The translations under genes and the position numbers were made by a program. DNA of 64,000 nt from Streptomyces sp. SLBN-31 (GTDB lineage: Bacteria > Actinomycetota > Actinomycetes > Streptomycetales > Streptomycetaceae), in contig NZ_VFNC01000002.1 of assembly GCF_006715395.1 (NCBI RefSeq), forward strand, positions 1,302,001 through 1,366,000, given 5' to 3'. Positions within the stretch are counted from its first letter, which is position 1; every line of letters starts with the position of its first letter. Of the stretch, positions 62,243-64,000 are shown piece after piece. Under the pieces are notes generated by a model. That model saw nothing but the letters and a program-made list of their open reading frames with translations, made no database searches and had not been told where the DNA came from.

Positions 62243-63423
62243 CGGGCCAGGTCCTTCCAGGCGACGTCCTTGTCGGTGCGCGGCTCGGCGGGCAGGCCCA
62301 GGACGCGCTCGGCGACGATGTTCAGCAGGACCTCGCTGGTCCCGCCCTCGATGCTGTTGCCCTTGGAGCGGAGGTAGCGGTAGCCGGCGTCACGGCCGGT
62401 GAAGTCCACCAGCTCGGGCCGCCGCATGGTCCAGTCGTCGTACAACAGGCCCTCTTCGCCGCGGAGTTCGACCTCCAGGCCGCTGATCTCCTGGTTGAGG
62501 CGGGCGAAGGCGAGCTTCATTCCGGCACCCTCCGGACCGGGCTGGCCGGCCACGAGCTGCTGGCGCAGCCGCTCGGCGGTGAGGCGGGCGACCTCGGACT
62601 CGACCCACAGCTTCAGCAGCCGCTGGTGCAGGTCGTGGGTACGCAGTTCGGGCCGCTCGCGCCAGGTCTTGGCGGCCGGGGCGATCATGCCTCCCTCGCG
62701 GGGCAGGCGCATGCCGCCGATGGCGACGCGCTCGTTGTTGAGCGTGGTCTGCGCGACCCGCCAGCCGTCGCCGATCTCGCCGAGGCGGCGGGAGTCGGGG
62801 ATGCGGACGTCGGTGAGGAAGACCTCGTTGAACTCGGCCTCTCCGGTGATCTGCCGCAGCGGGCGGACGTCGACGCCGGGGTCGGTCATGTCGCACAGGA
62901 AGTAGGTGATGCCCGCGTGCTTGGGCACGGCCGGGTCGGTGCGGGCGATGAGGATGGCCCAGCGGGCGAGGTGGGCGCTGGAGGTCCACACCTTCTGCCC
63001 GTTGACGACCCAGTTCTCCCCCTCCCGGACGGCCCGCGTGCCGAGCGCGGCCAGGTCGGAGCCGGCGCCGGGCTCGCTGAAGAGCTGGCACCAGACCTCC
63101 TCGCCGGTCCACAGGGGACGCAGATACCGCTGCTTCTGCTCCTCGGTGCCGTACTTGAGGATGGTCGGCGCGGCCATGCCCAGGCCGATGCCGATCCGGC
63201 GGGGGTCGTTGTCGGGGGCGCCTGCGGCCTCCAGCTCGGCATCCACGACGACCTGCAGGGAGCGGGGCGCGCCGAGGCCGCCGAGGCCCTGCGGGTAGTG
63301 CACCCAGGCCAGTCCCGCGTCGAAGCGGGCGCGCAGGAAGTCGAGCCGGTCGGTGGTGGCCGGCGGGTGTGCCGCCAGCAACTCGGTGGTGCGGCGCCGG
63401 AGTTCGGCTGCGTCGACGGTCAT
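62239..63423 (-). CDS. Acyl-CoA dehydrogenase, longer subunit
   Basis: A 394-residue acyl-CoA dehydrogenase. CQLFSEPGAGSDLAALGTRAVREGENWVVNGQKVWTSSA contains the conserved FAD/substrate motif, AQTTLNNERVAIGG leads into the C-terminal domain, and GNSIEGGTSEVLLNIVAERVLGLP is the FAD-binding end of the family. It oxidises acyl-CoA to the 2,3-enoyl form, passing electrons to electron-transfer flavoprotein. It overlaps its neighbours at both ends by ATGA, so all three genes are one translationally coupled operon. The acyl substrate is unknown. Confidence 0.94.
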   Translation of the reverse strand: MTVDAAELRRRTTELLAAHPPATTDRLDFLRARFDAGLAWVHYPQGLGGLGAPRSLQVVVDAELEAAGAPDNDPRRIGIGLGMAAPTILKYGTEEQKQRYLRPLWTGEEVWCQLFSEPGAGSDLAALGTRAVREGENWVVNGQKVWTSSAHLARWAILIARTDPAVPKHAGITYFLCDMTDPGVDVRPLRQITGEAEFNEVFLTDVRIPDSRRLGEIGDGWRVAQTTLNNERVAIGGMRLPREGGMIAPAAKTWRERPELRTHDLHQRLLKLWVESEVARLTAERLRQQLVAGQPGPEGAGMKLAFARLNQEISGLEVELRGEEGLLYDDWTMRRPELVDFTGRDAGYRYLRSKGNSIEGGTSEVLLNIVAERVLGLPAEPRTDKDVAWKDLAR

Positions 63424-64000
63424 GCGGCGGCTCCGTTCGCGAGGGACGGGACGACGACGACCCGGCCGGTGGTGACGCCGTCGCCGACGCGCTGCACGGC
63501 GGCGGCCGCCTCGCCGAGCGGTACGCGCTCGCTCACCAGCGGCTTGACGGCGCCCCGGGCAGCCAGTTCGGTGAGCTGCTCGTGGCAGTGCAGGACCAGC
63601 TTCGGGTTCTTGGTGTTGTACAGACCCCAGTGCAGGCCGAGGATCGAGTAGTTCTTCACCAGGGCGTGGTTGAGCCCCGGGCTGGGAATGGAGCCACTGG
63701 CGAAGCCCACGACCACGATCCGGCCCTCGAAGGCGACGACCTTGGTGGACTGGGTGTAGGCCTCGCCGCCGACCGGGTCGTAGATCACGTCGGCGCCCCG
63801 GCCGCCCGTCGCCTCCTTGACCGCGGCGACGACGTCATCGCTCTTGCGGTCGACGACCACGTCACAGCCCAGCTCGCGGGCCACGGCGGCCTTTTCGGCG
63901 CCGCCGACGACACCGATGACCGTCGCACCGGCCGCCTTGCCGAGCTGCACGGCCGCGCTGCCCACCCCGCCCGCGGCGGCGTGGACGAGCAGCGTCTCGC
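63420..64000 (-). CDS. NADPH:quinone oxidoreductase / zinc-free MDR family, C-terminal part
   Basis: The 3' 193 codons of a medium-chain dehydrogenase/reductase; the N-terminus lies beyond the right edge. The sequence begins ETLLVHAAAGGVGSAAVQLGKAAGATVIGVVGG, the NADPH-binding Rossmann motif of quinone oxidoreductases, then VIYDPVGGEAY and the ending AAAAVQRVGDGVTTGRVVVVP. No zinc-ligand cysteines are visible in this half. The stop codon overlaps the start of the following acyl-CoA dehydrogenase (ATGA). It would reduce quinones or enoyl compounds with NADPH; a role in the same acyl-CoA pathway is suggested by position only. Confidence 0.9.
   Translation of the reverse strand, partial: ETLLVHAAAGGVGSAAVQLGKAAGATVIGVVGGAEKAAVARELGCDVVVDRKSDDVVAAVKEATGGRGADVIYDPVGGEAYTQSTKVVAFEGRIVVVGFASGSIPSPGLNHALVKNYSILGLHWGLYNTKNPKLVLHCHEQLTELAARGAVKPLVSERVPLGEAAAAVQRVGDGVTTGRVVVVPSLANGAAA

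Overview
The window is high-GC actinobacterial chromosome, almost certainly Streptomyces. The reasons are strong G/C preference at third codon positions, many GTG/TTG starts and ATGA overlaps, and genus-typical genes: a cvnABCD conservon, DUF5709 and DUF6397 proteins, a SpoIIE-family phosphatase fused to GAF and kinase-like domains, and several Tat or Sec exported enzymes. I found no rRNA, tRNA, CRISPR array, phage or intact insertion sequence. About fifty-five protein-coding loci are described; four of them look broken.

Layout. 1-9.2 kb: start of an ABC ATPase, a multidomain GAF/PP2C/ATPase regulator, a cyclase-family hydrolase, a YjbQ protein, a flavin oxidoreductase, an MltG-like transglycosylase, and an ABC exporter divergent from its probable MarR regulator. 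9.3-17.2 kb: a secreted PNGase A-like protein, an L,D-transpeptidase lipoprotein, a heterodimeric ABC exporter whose two ATPase halves have complementary defects, a G-rich noncoding tandem-repeat block, DUF5709 and type B ribosomal protein L31. 17.1-22.5 kb: a YdjM-like membrane protein, a Ski2-like helicase, a TesB thioesterase and a DUF6397 protein. 22.5-28.4 kb: a conservon (sensor-like ATPase, roadblock protein, DUF742 protein, GTPase) led by an MHYT membrane-sensor gene and followed by a second roadblock paralogue beyond a PPOX gene. 28.5-34.4 kb: a methyltransferase, an MpaB-like protein, hypothetical proteins, a secreted esterase and a fatty-acid desaturase.

34.6-43.5 kb: a frameshifted SNF2 helicase with its SWIM partner, then a xylose locus (xylA divergent from xylB and a ROK regulator). 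43.7-47.1 kb: a decayed stretch holding an amino-acid permease reduced to its two ends, a frameshifted acetamidase/formamidase, an intact Tat-exported amidase and a frameshifted GAF regulator. The regulator lies just before an aldehyde dehydrogenase gene. 48.7-54.8 kb: a TetR regulator divergent from a Tet(X)-like flavin monooxygenase, a DUF1360 protein and pyruvate carboxylase. 54.8-64 kb: a two-subunit molybdenum hydroxylase, an acetyltransferase, DUF779, a NAGPA-type phosphodiester glycosidase, a PI-PLC-like protein, and a coupled pair of acyl-CoA dehydrogenases with a quinone oxidoreductase cut by the window edge.

Some genes appear to work together. Examples are xylose catabolism (isomerase, kinase, ROK regulator), aldehyde oxidation (GAF regulator, dehydrogenase and DUF779, whose upstream regions share GTTGC/GCAAC repeats), and membrane signalling (MHYT plus conservon). 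Three apparent single-base deletions fall in coding genes between 34.9 and 46.0 kb. They are either real decay or sequence error, and raw reads would separate the two.
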